From the NCBI GenBank assembly GCA_029582165.1, contig CM055874.1, positions 31,123,383 to 31,187,382 of the forward strand: a DNA stretch of 64,000 nucleotides, in the 5' to 3' direction. This document shows, piece by piece, positions 22,501-35,679 of this stretch. Both the position numbers and the translations under genes were made by a program. How positions within the stretch are numbered: the first letter of the stretch is position 1; every line of letters starts with the position of its first letter. The notes under the pieces were generated by a model that worked only from the letters and a program-made list of their open reading frames with translations, was not told the origin of the DNA and did no database searches. Source of the DNA: Portulaca oleracea (Eukaryota > Streptophyta > Magnoliopsida > Caryophyllales > Portulacaceae).

Positions 22501-25500
22501 GTCACCAAGCACAGGGCTTCTTGAACCTATTCAGATCTCGCCTTCTGTCATTCCCCATTATCCAATACCCTCAGAATCTGTTCCACCTCCATTGTATCCC
22601 ACCTTTCCAGTCACATATGAGCCAGTGTTGACTGGTAATTGCCCTGGGAACTTCTCTGCTGTAGCGAACATTATACAGAGAACTGCAGCTGATTGTGCTC
22701 AACCATTTGCCCCCCTTGTAGGGAATGTCATTTGTTGTCCCCAATTCGGTAGTCTGCTTCACATCTTCCAAGGTTACTCTAGCTCAGATTCGGATAAGTT
22801 AGTACTGCAAGATGATCATGCTAATGATTGCTTTTCAGACATCGTTAGTATTTTGGCCAGCCGAGGGGCAAATAGTACCTTACCAGTGATGTGTTCTGTT
22901 AAACCATCAAATCTTACAGGGGGTTCCTGTCCTGTGAAAGACCTCAATTCGTTTGAAAAAGTTGTGAACACTAGCCAGTTGTTAGATGCATGTAGTACAG
23001 TGGACCCTCTTAAAGAGTGCTGCAGACCAATTTGCCAGCCTGCAATTGCAGATGCAGCACTTCAGCTATCATCAGGACAACTGAGTGCCAGTGACAACAA
23101 AGACATAGTTGGGGGAGCTGCGAATGTTGACACTCTCAATGATTGTAAAGGGGTGGTCTATTCATGGTTGTCTAGGAAACTTCCTGCGGATGATGCCAAT
23201 ATTGCATTCAGGAGATTATCCTCCTGTAAAATTAACAAAGGTACACAAATCAGATGTTTGTATGCTTGGTGCTTTGCTTGTATTTCCCCTCTTACCAAAC
23301 AACCCCCACTTCTCTTTGTTGGGGAATTTTCCTTTTGTGTGGGTTGGGTTTTGTTTGGGGGGGGGGGGGGGGCGGGGGGATGGTGTTTTGCCAAGATGAA
23401 TGTGGCAAACTGAAAAGACCGCATGAACCACTGCATGATCTATATGTTCGAGGGTGGATGGTCTATACTCGATTGACATTCTGTCAAATATTTAGCACTC
23501 ACCCGCACTCAACCTAAAATTAATTATGTTAATAAAGATTGACATTTATAAATTTCATCAATTTTTATCTTAACAAGTAAAATTTTAACACACGGTACAA
23601 CATGAAAATATTCTTGTAAATTCTTAAACTAAAAATAATTTAATATTTTAGTAAAAGTTAATTAGAGGAACAATATTCAAGCAATAGTAAATGATAAAGA
23701 AATGGCATATCGAAACCGTAGAGGTAACAAGAGATGGGATATGTTAGCGTGTGCTCATTCGATATGATGTTCATTTACTACCTGCATCGACCTGCACTAA
23801 CCTGTAAATTGCACTTTTCCAAATTTCCTAAAGAACAAGCCCTTAACGGATGACTTGATTGCCGCCATTGCCCCCCCCCCCTCCCAGGGTAAATATTTAC
23901 TATCAGTAGTTACCAAATTTTAATAAGTTGGAGGGTTTTTCCTGTTTGGTTGATGTTTTGTCAATTGACGATCCATATTTATTTATCCCTGCTGTTTTCT
24001 TTTCAAAATATTAATTTCCTCTAACCCATGACCCCTCCCCTCCTTAGCTAGCATCAATGCCTCAGACCAATGGCAAAGCTTCTATGTTCCAACTAATCTA
24101 TCATGAGGATAATATCTACACCCACCTGACACTGTTGCCTACTCCAGGATGCTTCTTCCCTCTTTCACAATTTGCAAGTTTGTTTTTTATACTTTGTCAA
24201 ATGTTATTGCTCAACCCTAAGAAATGTGATGGACTGAGATTTCTTCAAAGAAGTCGAGTGACAAGGTACTTAGTTTATTGCCAAGATGATTCCAGTAAGA
24301 GTTAGAAAATTTTGGCGTTCTCTGTATAAACTGACGCACATGGATTCATTGTAAGATAATTGTAAAATATAATCAAAGAAGTTCTTGCACAAGTTTGAAA
24401 TTTTGGCATCAACAATATGAAGCCTTTTTTGAAAGAGATTCTATGTCCAAAGAGCTTATGTTAATCAAACAGCTCACTTGAAAATCTGAATGGTCTGAAA
24501 GGGTAACTTGTTTCAAAGAGCCCTTTATAGCTGCTAAAGCTTGTTAAGAAGCACCACTGGAGATTTCTTTAATGTGATTTTTTACAGAACAGCTATGTTC
24601 CTCTCTCTATGCTTTATAATTTGAGATGTCACCTTGTAGGCTCCATGAGGCTAAGAAAATATCCTATGGCACTTATCGGCGGTGATGATATTAATAGTCT
24701 GAGAAACTTCACATATAACATCGTTCAACTGCTACAATTATCTCTACTTCTCTGTTTTAACTTGGACATGCTATCTTCTCTTCTTTAACATTGTTGAATC
24801 TGTTGGCATGACTGCCAAAATGGAAATAGCCAATTTTGCTCTACTGGAAAATGTTTGATAAATGGTTAAGTGATTCGGTTTAGTCAATTGCATCAAGCAG
24901 TTGTTAATTAGTGATTTATAAGTGCAGTTTGTCCACTGGAGTTCAGACAGCCATCAGATGTAGTAAAGGCGTGTCGTAACGTGGCTGCTCCCAGCCCTGC
25001 TTGTTGTAGCTCCTTAAATACTTACATTGCTGGGATACAGAAGCAAATGTTGATCACAAACAAGCAAGCAATAATATGTGCCACTACATTTGCATCGATG
25101 TTGCGGAAAGCTGGGGTCATGACAAATATCTATGAGCTTTGTGATGTGGATTTAAAAGATTTTAGTCTCCAAGGTACAAAGAGCAATCCTTCTTTAATGG
25201 AGTAAACCTTTTACCTTTTTTTTAATGTATTTTTACTGACCGCTTTTCCTCACTGCTTCATTGATGCTTTTATCACCAGTGACGGCATTTGGACAGCAAG
25301 GTCAGTAGCTATATTTCTCGAGCAATAGTAATTTACTGGAAATTTGTATCTATTAATATATATGTCTACATGATCTGTGTCTGAAGTGTTCTGTATCCAG
25401 TGAATGAAAGCGTTGAGCGTGTTGTATGACTGGACTGGTCAATGTGTCTAGATCTGGCTGCCTCCCTTTTCCCGTTGGAAACTTTTCCCATGGATTTTTT

Positions 25501-26820
25501 TTTTTTTTTTTTTTGGGGGGGGGGGGGGGGGGTGGGGTTGGGGTTGTTTCATGGCCGGGCTGTTTTGTTCCCTTGTTGCCAATCTGAGCTGTAAGCCACC
25601 TTGGGTGGGGTATTAGGTTGAATTGAACTGAGGCATTAACCCGTGAACCAACTCGCCTGCTTGGTTTGTTTAGTTTGGTTATCTGCTCTGAGCAACACGG
25701 GGTTGGCCGGGCTAGCCCGCCCAATTTACCATGTCTTCCTTTCACATAGCTAGTCTCACTTTGTTTGCCCCCTTCTCTGTTTTGTTCAGCTTCTTGTTTT
25801 TTCGTATTCCGAATGGTCATAGTGTGATCTGATTTTCTTTTGGTTGGGGAAAATACAGGTTGTTTACTTCGAAGTTTGCCTGCAGATGTGGTCGTTGACA
25901 ATGCGACCGGTTATAGTTTCACTTGTGACTTAAATGACAACATTGGAGCTCCATGGCCATCTTCATCTTCTATGTCGTCCTTTTCTCTATGTGCTCCAGG
26001 TATCCTTATGGAAATTGTTTTATTCATCTTCTATGGGCAGGTGTCCACTCATACAGCATACATAGCAGTCATTGTTGTCAATTCTTTTTTTTATCCATTT
26101 TCATGAAGCGCCCTCTGTTGTGTATGCAGAGATGTCATTACCTGCCCTACCAACATCAAAGAAGTCAGGAAGTTCTGGTATGTGCATAATTGTTTATGTG
26201 CCGTTAAAGACATGTCATGGCATTCTTGCTTTCTTTTACTTAATCTTCATTAGTTTGCTCGTATTATGGTGTGATTAGTGGAAGTTATGAATGTGTTGCC
26301 TTAACTTGTCTGTGTAGGAAGAATCTTGGTTAATGTCAGCTACAGTACTCCCTTCCCCTGTATACTGTGTTCTAGTTCACTTATGCTTTCAGGGATGGTA
26401 TAAACCTGAATACTTGGCTAAAATCCGTAGAATTCTAATTGTTAGACGCTTGTACATCCTTATTCATATTCTGCAATGGGGATCCAGGAGCTTTTGAGTA
26501 AATAAGAGTAAAACTAAGGTAGATTAAATAATGGTTAAGTAGCTCACCCTTATGGGGACCTTAACTCTACTTGGGAGAAGAGTTAAGGGGGGTTGGGGGG
26601 AGTCAAGAAGGGTGCTTACTCCTCCTTACCCCTGCTTGAGAAGGGAGTGAGAGGGGTAAGGGGGAGTAAGCTGCAGTGTGAGTTACCCTGCTTTACCCTT
26701 TTTAACTCTTATTTTTCTAACACTCCAACTTGGGGTGTAAATAAGTGTTCAGTTGAAACATAATATACATAAAGTAGAAAATGACCATATTACCCTCAAC
26801 CTTATGACACACCCATTCCC

Positions 26821-26871
<51 letters not shown>

Positions 26872-28716
26872 CCTCTCTCTCTCTCTCTATATTAGGTTAC
26901 AGAGAGAGAGTAGAGAGAGAAAAGTGTTGTTTAGAGAACAGATAGATAGAGAGAGAGAGGGAGGGAGGGAGGGAGGGAGGGGGTGGAGAGAGAGGTTACA
27001 GAGGTAGAGAGAGAGGGGGAGGGGGTAGAGGGAATGGCATAGAGCTAATGTTTGAGTGTAATACAATGTCATTGTATTACATATAAATATGAAAGGCAAA
27101 TATGTTAATTAAAAACTAACTCTTATGAACTCTCCTAAATCCTAATTGAGTTCCCAAACAAGGGTAAATAGTTTATCTTACAAACACTCTCATACCCTCA
27201 CCCTCCTTTACTCTTATGAACTCCTACTCCTTTATAGAAATACATATTAATATATTTAGGAATATATTTTATATGCTTTTGTTTCCTATTCTTATTAGGA
27301 ATATTATAGTTTCCTAAGTTGTTTAGGATTATTATTCTGGTTTCCTATTTCTATTAGGTTTAGTATTAGGCAGGTTATCTACCTATAAATAAGGTCTTTG
27401 CTAGCTTTTGTGAAACACATTACATTACATTGATATTGAATATTGAATATATGAATTCTTACTGATTGTGCACGGGGATGTTAATCTTTTCCTGAATCCA
27501 GCACGGGGATGCTGAATTCTTCTCTTGAATTCAACACGGGAATGTTGAATTCTTATATTTAACCTTTATTTATTTCTAGTTCTCTATCAAATCAAATTGG
27601 TATCATAGCTCGTTCTCTATCACCCATTCATAAAACTGGTTGAAACCGCTTACTATTTAAATTTTAAACGGATTGACCTCATTTTGACATGTTTACCCAT
27701 CTAAGTAAACGTGTTAGAATCAAGTTACCTATTTACCCATTAAACTATTTATGCAAAACAACCCATTATGAGGTCAAAATAATAACATTATTTTGTTGAG
27801 TTATATATAAGAAGAGCCATTTAATTCATAACCAAATATAAATTTAAGTTAAAATTTCAAGTCTTACATATATTTCTAGAGTATTAACAAGAAGTTTTAA
27901 CAACAATTTTCACCTAAGTTTATTGATAAATGGTTTAATCAGGTAACAATTATCAGGTAAATGAGTTGATCCATTTAACCTGTCTAATTAAACGGATTAA
28001 GAAGGTGATTTCCGTGTGGAAAATCCTGACTTGAACCAACCTATTTAATTAAAAGGATTGGTCATGTCAACCTATTTGATTAAATGGGTTGAAAATCTCT
28101 ACCTAAACCCGCTTAATAACGTGTTTGGTTCGGGTTGTTAATCGTGTCGAGTCGGCTTTTCTCAGGTCTTGCGTATTTGATCTACATATGCACCCAAGTG
28201 TTGATACCCATAGATGAGTATCATGTGGTTTATCACGTGGTTTACAAATGTGTAAATTACTAAATTAGTGCCAAACGAAGATAGCGGGGTTCAGTTACTC
28301 AGTTGTTCTACTTGCATGTGTGTTGGAAGGAACCCTAAAATCTACCTAAACACAAAATTGACATGACTTGGTGTGTTGGAAGGAATTTCAAATCTCTACC
28401 TAAACGCAAAATTGACATGACTTGATGTTAAATGGTCAAAACGTGTATAGGTCAAATTGAGTAGTCTGTTGTTGTCGGGTCGTATTTCTCCAATAAATTT
28501 GGGTTGGATCCATGTGCTGGTGTCGTATACTTGTATGATGATGTCAGGTTTTGTCTCATACTGCATGAAATTGGGTTAGCTCCCTCTAGGCTCCATCTAT
28601 AACTCAATCTATCGTCTGAGATGTAGTGAATTGAATGTGCAGGTCTGGATCATGGAGAATGGGGTTTCATTGCAATCATTTTTCCGTTTTTGGTGACCAG
28701 TGCATTTTTATACTGA
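19561..28716 (+). CDS. GPI-anchored SPARK-domain protein (At1g61900-like), 7 coding exons
   Basis: Predicted cell-surface protein of about 473 aa; the Arabidopsis homologue is annotated only as an uncharacterised GPI-anchored protein. Coding exons: 19561-19594, 22383-23240, 24928-25173, 25280-25300, 25859-25999, 26130-26177 and 28643-28716. All have GT-AG borders, every junction keeps phase 1, and the sum is 1422 nt. The start gives MDCRRTMDRFKG, which joins the hydrophobic FFLFAIWLSTIEVVAA to make a signal peptide (residues about 1-33). A Pro-rich linker precedes the Cys-rich SPARK domain (about 95-290; NFSAVANIIQRTAADC, GNVICCPQF, GGSCPVKDL, DPLKECC). Exon 3 adds a second Cys-rich block, exon 5 ends in CDLNDNIGAPWPSSS, and the last exon encodes a hydrophobic tail (WGFIAIIFPFLVTSAFLY) as a GPI-attachment signal. 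Exon 4 is a 21-nt microexon. An alternative last exon at 26318 is possible. No disruption seen. Confidence 0.88.
20491..20613. repeat. Short direct duplication in intron 1
   Basis: The block ATATTTCAGACTTTGCTCTA followed by GAAATCCAAAAAAATCTTG occurs twice within about 120 bp. The second copy contains an extra internal repeat of GACTTTGCTCTA. A recent local duplication inside the long first coding intron. Confidence 0.85.
23357..23378. repeat. G-rich homopolymer tract in intron 2
   Basis: A run of 16 G, one C, then five G, 117 bp after the exon 2 donor of the SPARK gene. It produces spurious Gly-rich and Pro-rich ORFs on both strands. Confidence 0.9.
25495..25532. repeat. T20-G18 compound homopolymer in intron 4
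   Basis: About 20 T directly followed by about 18 G, in the intron between exons 4 and 5 of the SPARK gene. One of several T-to-G homopolymer junctions in the window. Confidence 0.9.
26824..27030. repeat. CT/GA microsatellite
   Basis: A (CT)n run of about 46 bp (26824-26869) plus more CT units, then on the same strand a long imperfect GA-rich stretch with GGGA and GATA variants up to about 27030. CT and GA arms on one strand could fold into a hairpin. It lies in the last intron of the SPARK gene. Confidence 0.9.
27236..27612 (+). mobile_element. Copia LTR fragment with primer site, in the last intron of the SPARK gene
   Basis: A TATA box (CTATAAATAA, about 27383) is followed by a leader with three copies of a CACGGG-ATG-TGAATTC motif (27469-27552) and ends next to TGGTATCATAGCTC at 27598. 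That is a one-base variant of the initiator tRNA-Met primer site TGGTATCAGAGC. This gives an LTR plus primer site in the same orientation as the host gene. The left boundary is uncertain. No coding sequence follows, so the rest of the element is gone. Confidence 0.6.
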
Positions 28717-31010
28717 GATACCCGCCTGGCCTGGTGCTGGGGATGTAATGCTAGAAGAGTTTGTGGTTTTACTTAGTTAGGGCTTATTGTATATTTTAGA
28801 GGATGTTTTGATTCCATGTATAGTAGTTAGTGTTATTTTGTCATTATCATGTAGATGTAGTTTCTGCTTGGGGTTTCGACATTTCAGCACCAGGTAAAAA
28901 TCCCACAATGACTCCTTACTCGCAATCACCAATTGTTCTATTTTGCACAGAAATTCTCTGGGATTTGAAGTTTTTAATTATCTTTCACGTCCACCTTGGA
29001 AAAAAAGCGCAGTCAAGTGCGCAAAGCGTTCATGCAAGCGGGGGTTTGAAAAGGGTCTTACTGCAAGGGTGTAATGTAGGCAAACTTTGCCTTGTATTTC
29101 TGCAACAAAGAAGAAAACAACCAAGGCTCTGTTCTTTTATGTGGTTGGCTGGCTACGGTGCCATACTGCACTACAATTTGCAACAACCCACTACAATCCA
29201 CCAAATCTACCATAACCTACAATCTACTTTCTCCAATTACAATTTCACATTTACCAATACATTTATAATTATTAAAATCAAAACTCTTCACAATTTTTCA
29301 CAACCCACCACAATTCCACCACACTACACCGTGTCATATTGCTACTTTGTCATCACGGTTCATGGTAGCAATCAGGGAATACAAATACTTGGGAATAGAC
29401 CTGGCAAGTGGATCCAACACATGATTATTTACATTTGTATTTCTGATTTTGAGTGAATATGGATTCGAGTAGATATGGATTGAGTGCATTTCTGTTTAGA
29501 GTGTACAGATAAATACGCGTTAGATTGGTTTCGGTTGCGTTTTTGAGTTGTGACTGATTTTTTTTCCCTAAGGAATAAATTCTTAACAGTAAGATTTGTT
29601 CAGATTATATTGTTGCATTCTCATGACCATAATATAGAAAAATATTTGTATCTACTTTAGAAATAATATATAATTGCATTTGTTACTTTCCATCTCATTT
29701 ACTTTTGAAAAATTGGATTTTCATAATTTCAATTTTTGGCAGTTGGACAATAAAAATCTCTACTTTGTTTTTGTACGTCATCGGTCCAAAAAAAATAATA
29801 TTTTTTTGGTATCAAATCTACCTCTATATTTTCACTTCGGGTTTTGTTATATTTTTAGATTTTTCTACTTTGCTTCATTCATGCCCTAGAAAGGTTGATG
29901 AAGTGTAGTTATTAAAATAATTTATGGGTTGTTTTTGAGAATCTAAATAATTATTATGTTTTTTTAAAGAATAAATGGAGAAACATACAAACAAGAAAAC
30001 AATCGAAAAAATTTGGCAGTCTCTAAATTCACTAAAATCACGATAAAATGTTGCACTAAGTTTGGGAGAAAATACAAGTCAAAATCCTCAATATTCAAGA
30101 TACACACCCGATGGTGGTACAAAAAAAAAATACAATTTTTTTGTACTGCTTGCTTATTAAAAAAAAGTACGGGTTATTATCATTCAGTTGTCAAAAGTTA
30201 GAATTAATAGAATCCAACTTTCATAAGAAAAATTGTCTCGGAGAATTTCAATCATTTCATTGAACAATCCCTCCCCTATATCTTATATAAATCTCAATTC
30301 CACTAATAGAACTACTGATGGAACAACACTCCTCGAAAGTTACGAGGCATACATCATTTTTCAAATGCTTTTTGCTACTCTCTACCCAGTTCATGACAAG
30401 ATAAATAAAATATATATAACATCTCTCCATGACATGGTAATTATTGGATGAGATGTAGCACAGAGTTACAAAGATATAATAGGAAAAGAACATATGAAGG
30501 GTACAAAAGCATCATTTTTATTAGCATCCGCTAACGGGTCGGACAGTTTCTAATTCCGGTCGGGTTGAAACCACTAATCTGCAGTTTCTTCAGGGTGAGA
30601 TGAGTTTCGGTTTCGGGTAGAAAATCGTGTCCAAAACACAACTCTTGACAAGTTTAAGTTGGGTTTTCAAGTCGGGTCAAATTCTGTGGGTCTACCTGAG
30701 GAGCTCCGAGAACATAGCATACCCAAAAGACTGAATCTCATTTGCACAGCAGCAACCAAAACAAATCCTTAGTAACAGAGCCACGTCCAACTGCATCAAT
30801 ACCACATATGGTTCTTTTGTCCTAGTGGACTACATCAAATTACAACTGAGGAAAATAACATATTATTGTACAAATGGGGTGAACGCTCGAAGAAATCATG
30901 GATCTAAAACCATACTTTGATTGCTCTTAAGACAATTTTTTTATGGCATCGAACAACCTGCAGGGGCGGATTTAAGAAAACTTCCATAGGACAAGTGAGA
31001 AATGGTAGTA
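28717..31010. other. Intergenic region between two convergent genes
   Basis: Contains the 3' untranslated regions of the plus-strand SPARK gene and the minus-strand PEX13 gene. The 29130-29350 stretch is rich in CAACCCACTACAATCC-like words and may be a small non-autonomous transposon, but I found no matching ends. No gene recognised. Confidence 0.5.
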
Positions 31011-34000
31011 TCATTTGGTTGTATCAGGTCCCCACACATTGTCCCAGCCGCCACTTGGGGCAGCTTTCGGACCTTCTAGGAATCTCTGATCTGCGTGTTG
31101 CATCTCTGGTCCCGGCAATGGAAGGCCATTCGGTCCAGGAGGGAGAACCTTCCGGGATTTTCTTCTACCCAGAATTCTCAGTACAAATCTCGCCAATTCA
31201 CCATAAAGCACACCTCCTCGGTCAAAGAGCTGCATCACACAAAACTTGGGCTAAGTAATTAGGGTGCAAAAAGCCCATAAGCTCTGCGCCCCACTTCTAG
31301 AAGGTGCTGGGTTTCGATGTGAAAAAGTAAGGGGGTGCATCGCACGCTTTTTTGGGCTTTTTTGCGCTCCGGACACGCTTTTTTAAACTAAGGCTAGTTA
31401 CAAGACATCTATCATGGAAAGGAATATCACAATGAGCAAATGCATCCCTCGCCCTACTGGAAAAAAGAAAGCAAGAAAGAGAAGGGACTTGCACAATCGC
31501 AATTGCTGCAGGGATCACAATTCCTTGGGTGCATACAGGCTAGGGTTAAGTAGTACCATAACATGCCACTGCCAGTGTGCGCAAAATTTGCAGCATAAAT
31601 GAAGGGCAAGTAGCACAACATGCTACCAAGCTACAGCCATCTTGATTGTGCATATGAGAAGACTAGCAAACATAGTGCATGGATTTGTGGACGCTGGACA
31701 CTGCAGTTTGCAACACACAGACAGACTCTCAGGTCCAATATCCTTAATTAATTGGGTCAAATCGACAGGAGTTTTGCTTCAAACAGGGGACTCGCATTTG
31801 ATACATTTTCCGACCAACATAATGAATGACAAGTCATAAACTAACTGCTCTTTGGAGAAAATGGCTAGCTTTTTGGAGAAAATGGCTTTGGTGCCTAACA
31901 TTTTCCGATCAAATAGCTAGACATACAATGCAGGTGTTTGGTGCCTAGCTTTTTGGAGAAAATGGCTTTTTGCGTGTGCGCCGGGGGGAGGTCATTGGTT
32001 GTTTGACTAGTCAAAAAGTCAATTTGGAGTGTTTGGTGGGTTGGCTGATTGAACTAGCTTGTTACCCCAAAAGCCATTTTGTATACAATGACTTGCAAAG
32101 GCTCATTTTGCCATAGATATGCATTTGATTAGCTGTATTATTAGCAAAATTTTCACAAAAACATGAAAGTACCTGCAACATATCACTTAACAATAACATA
32201 GGGCAAAGGCTCAATGAGTGCATGGTCCGCCACTGAGACGGACATTCAAAGGCTCCAATACCCTATCTAATTGGGTTAAGGTGACATGTTTTTGGTTGAT
32301 CGGACAGTCCATATGACACATGTTTGATGTGCAACATAATCCTATCATAAGTCTTATAGCCAAGCACTCTGGGTCTATAGTCACAATCAAATAGCTCAAC
32401 ATATAGTTAACCGCTACAATTTGTTTTTCACCATCCATATGCACCTAGATTAATGAGGTTCAGCATACCTTCCAGATGGAATGTAATATAAACAATAACA
32501 CCTCAACGTCAACAATTGCTCAAAAAGAGTGAAAAGTTGGGTACCTGGAGAAGAGCTGACATGAAAAAATGAATGGCCTGGGTGTTCTGATCTACAAGAA
32601 ATGATATCCGCCCAAAAAAGCCTACAACTCCTTCCATCTATGTAAAAATACAAGGAAAAGATACTGAGAGTCAGCATGGATATTTAGTAAGAAATTTCTT
32701 CCACGATTTTATAGACCACGTAATGAAAAGTTGAGAACACAGAACCAATGCATTCTGATTCACAGCCAAACATCGTACAGAGTGGCATAACATTAAGAAT
32801 GAAACAAATGACATACTGACACAAATAAGAATACCACTGTAGTGCTCTTAGAGATGCATACCAAATAAAAATTTACAGAACCAGTTCCGACATTTTCCAC
32901 TGCCTTTTGGTGTTTGGTAAATAAATCTCTCCTTCATGCACGTTCAATGTATAATCCCCAACCACTGACCCCAGCACTTTCCGAAAGGAAAAAGATCATA
33001 CTGAATGACAAAGAATAGTCTTGTTATCCCCTCCTCCCCTATCCAAGGCAACACAGAGACACACAAAAGAAAAACCCTCAAAACAGAAAGACGAAAACAT
33101 CAGAGATGTCTCCTTCATGACCGCATATATGTGCTCGATCCCTTTCAATAACCAAGATTAACTCAACTGACATATACAGGAAAATATACACGAGAACATA
33201 ACATGATACCAACTAACAAAAACTTGTGAGCTTGGATGAAGATTGCACTTACTACGCGGAGGAATGAAATCCAGAACCCAGGGGGGCTTGGAGGAGGATT
33301 ATTTGGATCTTGAGGCCCATAGGGACCACCCATTCCCATTCCCATTCCCATACCATACCCACCCATTGTTCCTCCAAGGCCGCTATTGTACATCCCCCCT
33401 CCATACATGCTAGAACCATAAAGTCCACCACCATATCCCCCTCTGCTGTACATGTTGCTTCCATACATTCCCCCATATGTTCCCCCACCATATCCGCTAC
33501 CATATGAATTGTACATTCCTGACCCCATTCCAGAGTTGTATAGGCTTGAATTGTATCCTGCATTACATATCCATATTATAATCTCCAGAAGCAACAATAA
33601 CAGATATACTTTCAATTACACATACAAATGAAGATGTGCATATACTCAGTATATATTACTGTGTGAATATATGCATGTGCTTTTTTTTTTTTGGTTGGTT
33701 GGGGGGGGGGCTCTAGCATGCATTCAATATACTCAGTATATATTACTACCTCCATAACTGCTGCTCCCATAAGTATTGCTATTCTCCCAAGGTCTGGTTG
33801 GAAGTGGCCTTCCAACGGCATTTGTGTTCACACCAGTATTTCTGGGAGAACTGGTAACTATTTCTCCAGGTTTTGCGGTTCCTGAAGCTTCCACAACATC
33901 GCTTGTACTACCGCTAGATGGAGGCTTAAATGGGGCAGGACCAGATGATGAACCAGCTCTTTCCCAAGGTTTTGGCGGTGCTCCCCCAGCTGCACATACC

Positions 34001-34881
34001 AAAACCATTACTCCTCAAATATGACTCATAACAGAGTTACATGAGTACAGTAACCACAACTAGAGGAAAATGAGGAGAAGGATCTGCAAGTTGAATGAGG
34101 ATATAAGATAATTTGACCCCGTATATATATAAACTATCAGAACAAAATTTATTTTCCTTCGGTAAACCTCTGATCTATTACATGCTTCTGAAGCATGTGC
34201 TCCAAATACGGTAATTGTTCACTGGCATAAACTAGGTTGTTCACCCCCAATAGTGTAATTGTTAACTTGCATGTATCCTGGAGGGCAAACTTCAGGTGCA
34301 TGTAATATATATTGAAACTCAAGACCTAACCAAACAACCAGTCACTGCAACGTTTCTTTTCTCTTTCTTTCCCACAACCCCCCCACCCCCAATAAAAAAT
34401 ATAAAAAAAAATTGAAAAAAAACCCTTCCCATATCAGAGAACTCATGCCCAGTACACAATTCTGTTTCAAACCTTAATCCTAACCCAAAAGACACGATTT
34501 GTCAAGAATAACACCAAATCACATCAATTCGGCAAGAAGTTTCAAAGAATAACGCATAAATCACATAAGTTCAAAAAGACAATACTGTTACAGCCACAAA
34601 GTCCCAAATTTTTAACCGCCTACCTATTCTTCAAGCTCAACATCGCAAAAACCCTAACATAATGCAAAAGCCAAGAAGCTTCTAGCCTATAAATCAATTC
34701 CGCCCAACTTTACAAATTCAAGTATCAATTTGCATATACCAAATCCCTAAATCCCCAGAAAAATGGAAAGTCAAGAAATCAAGCGCACGATGACTAAGAA
34801 ATTTATTAGAAGATGGAGTTGGCAAATAGAAAAGATCGAAGCAAAAGGGGAATCACCTGATGGCTGGGTTGTCGTTGCCAT
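31011..34881 (-). CDS. PEX13: Peroxisomal membrane protein PEX13, 5 exons
   Basis: Docking-complex protein of the peroxisomal membrane (with PEX14) that receives cargo-loaded import receptors. Coding exons on the minus strand: 34881-34857, 33989-33750, 33557-33253, 32637-32545 and 31229-31011. All have GT-AG borders, and the total is 882 nt, 293 aa; Arabidopsis PEX13 is about 300 aa. Landmarks in order: MATTTQPS, GGAPPKPWERAG, VEASGTAKPGE, PLPTRPWE, a Gly/Tyr/Met-rich repeat region (YGSGYGGGTYGG, GMGMGMGMGG), PPSPPGFWISFLRV, FFGRISFLVDQNTQA, ALLQLFDRGGVLYGELARF, and the C-terminal GPNGLPLP and GGWDNVWG. Plant PEX13 lacks the SH3 domain found in yeast and animals, and none is seen here. The start lies in a short first exon. 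No disruption found, so it is presumably functional. Confidence 0.95.
33681..33710. repeat. T12-GGTTGGTT-G10 tract in PEX13 intron 2
   Basis: T run 33681-33692, two GGTT units, G run 33701-33710. Between PEX13 exons 2 and 3. Confidence 0.9.
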
Positions 34882-35520
34882 TGATGAATCCCAAGAAGAT
34901 TGAGATTGGTGAAGAGGCGCCGATGATGGGAGATAAAGAAGAAACAGAGCAGACGTAGCTACATCACAATTTGACGTCAATTAATGGATGAATAAATGAA
35001 AAACTAAATAAATAAAAAACTAAAATGGATAAATAATCGTTATAAAAATCGTCAGCCGCGTTTTCGAAGAAGCAAATGACTTGACTTGAGTGATTGAGTC
35101 AAATATATCTCACATTGTTTTCGTTTTTTGTATTTTAAAACTTTTTTTTTAAGAGGCTCTATTATAGTTGAAAAAAAATTTCAGCTATGATAATTGAAAT
35201 ATATAATTATTCTAAAATATATTTTTAAAAAAATTAAAATTAATATATTTATATAATATCTATATATATATTATAAATAGCAATGGAGTATGCTAAAATT
35301 CCTTCCCTCTTTCACTGCTGAATCCTCATGCCTCTTTCACTGCTGAATTCTCATGCAATATGAAGTAATCATTGTTGATCTTTAGTCCAGATTTAATCAT
35401 AACCATTCATTCAATAAATACATTTACTTTTAAAAAAAATATAATGTAATATCCTACCAAAACTAATCCTATAACTAATCCTAATTAATAATTATAATAT
35501 AATATCCTGCCAAAATATCT

Positions 35521-35624
35521 CTATAATATAATATAATATAATATAATATAATATAATATAATATAATATAATATAATATAATATAATATAATATAATATA
35601 ATATAATATAATATAATATAATAT
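35521..35624. repeat. (ATAAT)n pentanucleotide microsatellite
   Basis: About 20 perfect ATAAT units, upstream of the PEX13 promoter side. Shorter interrupted copies recur around 35450, 35660, 35822 and 35895. Confidence 0.95.
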
Positions 35625-35679
35625 TAATCCTAAAACTAATCATTTAATTAATTCTAATTAATAATTATAATATAATATC

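Noticed and set aside
23158..23517. Pro-rich and Gly-rich ORFs around the G tract
   Set aside because: Created by the homopolymer in the intron of the SPARK gene; no conservation expected.
26318..26402. Alternative last exon of the SPARK gene as the main call
   Set aside because: It has an acceptor and a stop, but its short tail lacks the long hydrophobic run of a GPI signal that the exon at 28643 supplies.
26753..27099. Ser/Leu-rich and Arg/Glu-rich ORFs over the CT/GA repeat
   Set aside because: Products of translating a dinucleotide microsatellite.
29125..29375. MITE in the convergent intergenic region
   Set aside because: Composition looks transposon-like, but I could not find matching inverted ends or a duplication.
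33252..33563. Alternative frame and antisense ORFs in the PEX13 Gly-rich exon
   Set aside because: Open only because of biased codons; the frame with conserved PEX13 residues and phase-matched splice sites is the real one.
35521..35624. CRISPR-like regular repeat
   Set aside because: Perfect 5-bp units without spacers: a microsatellite in a plant genome.
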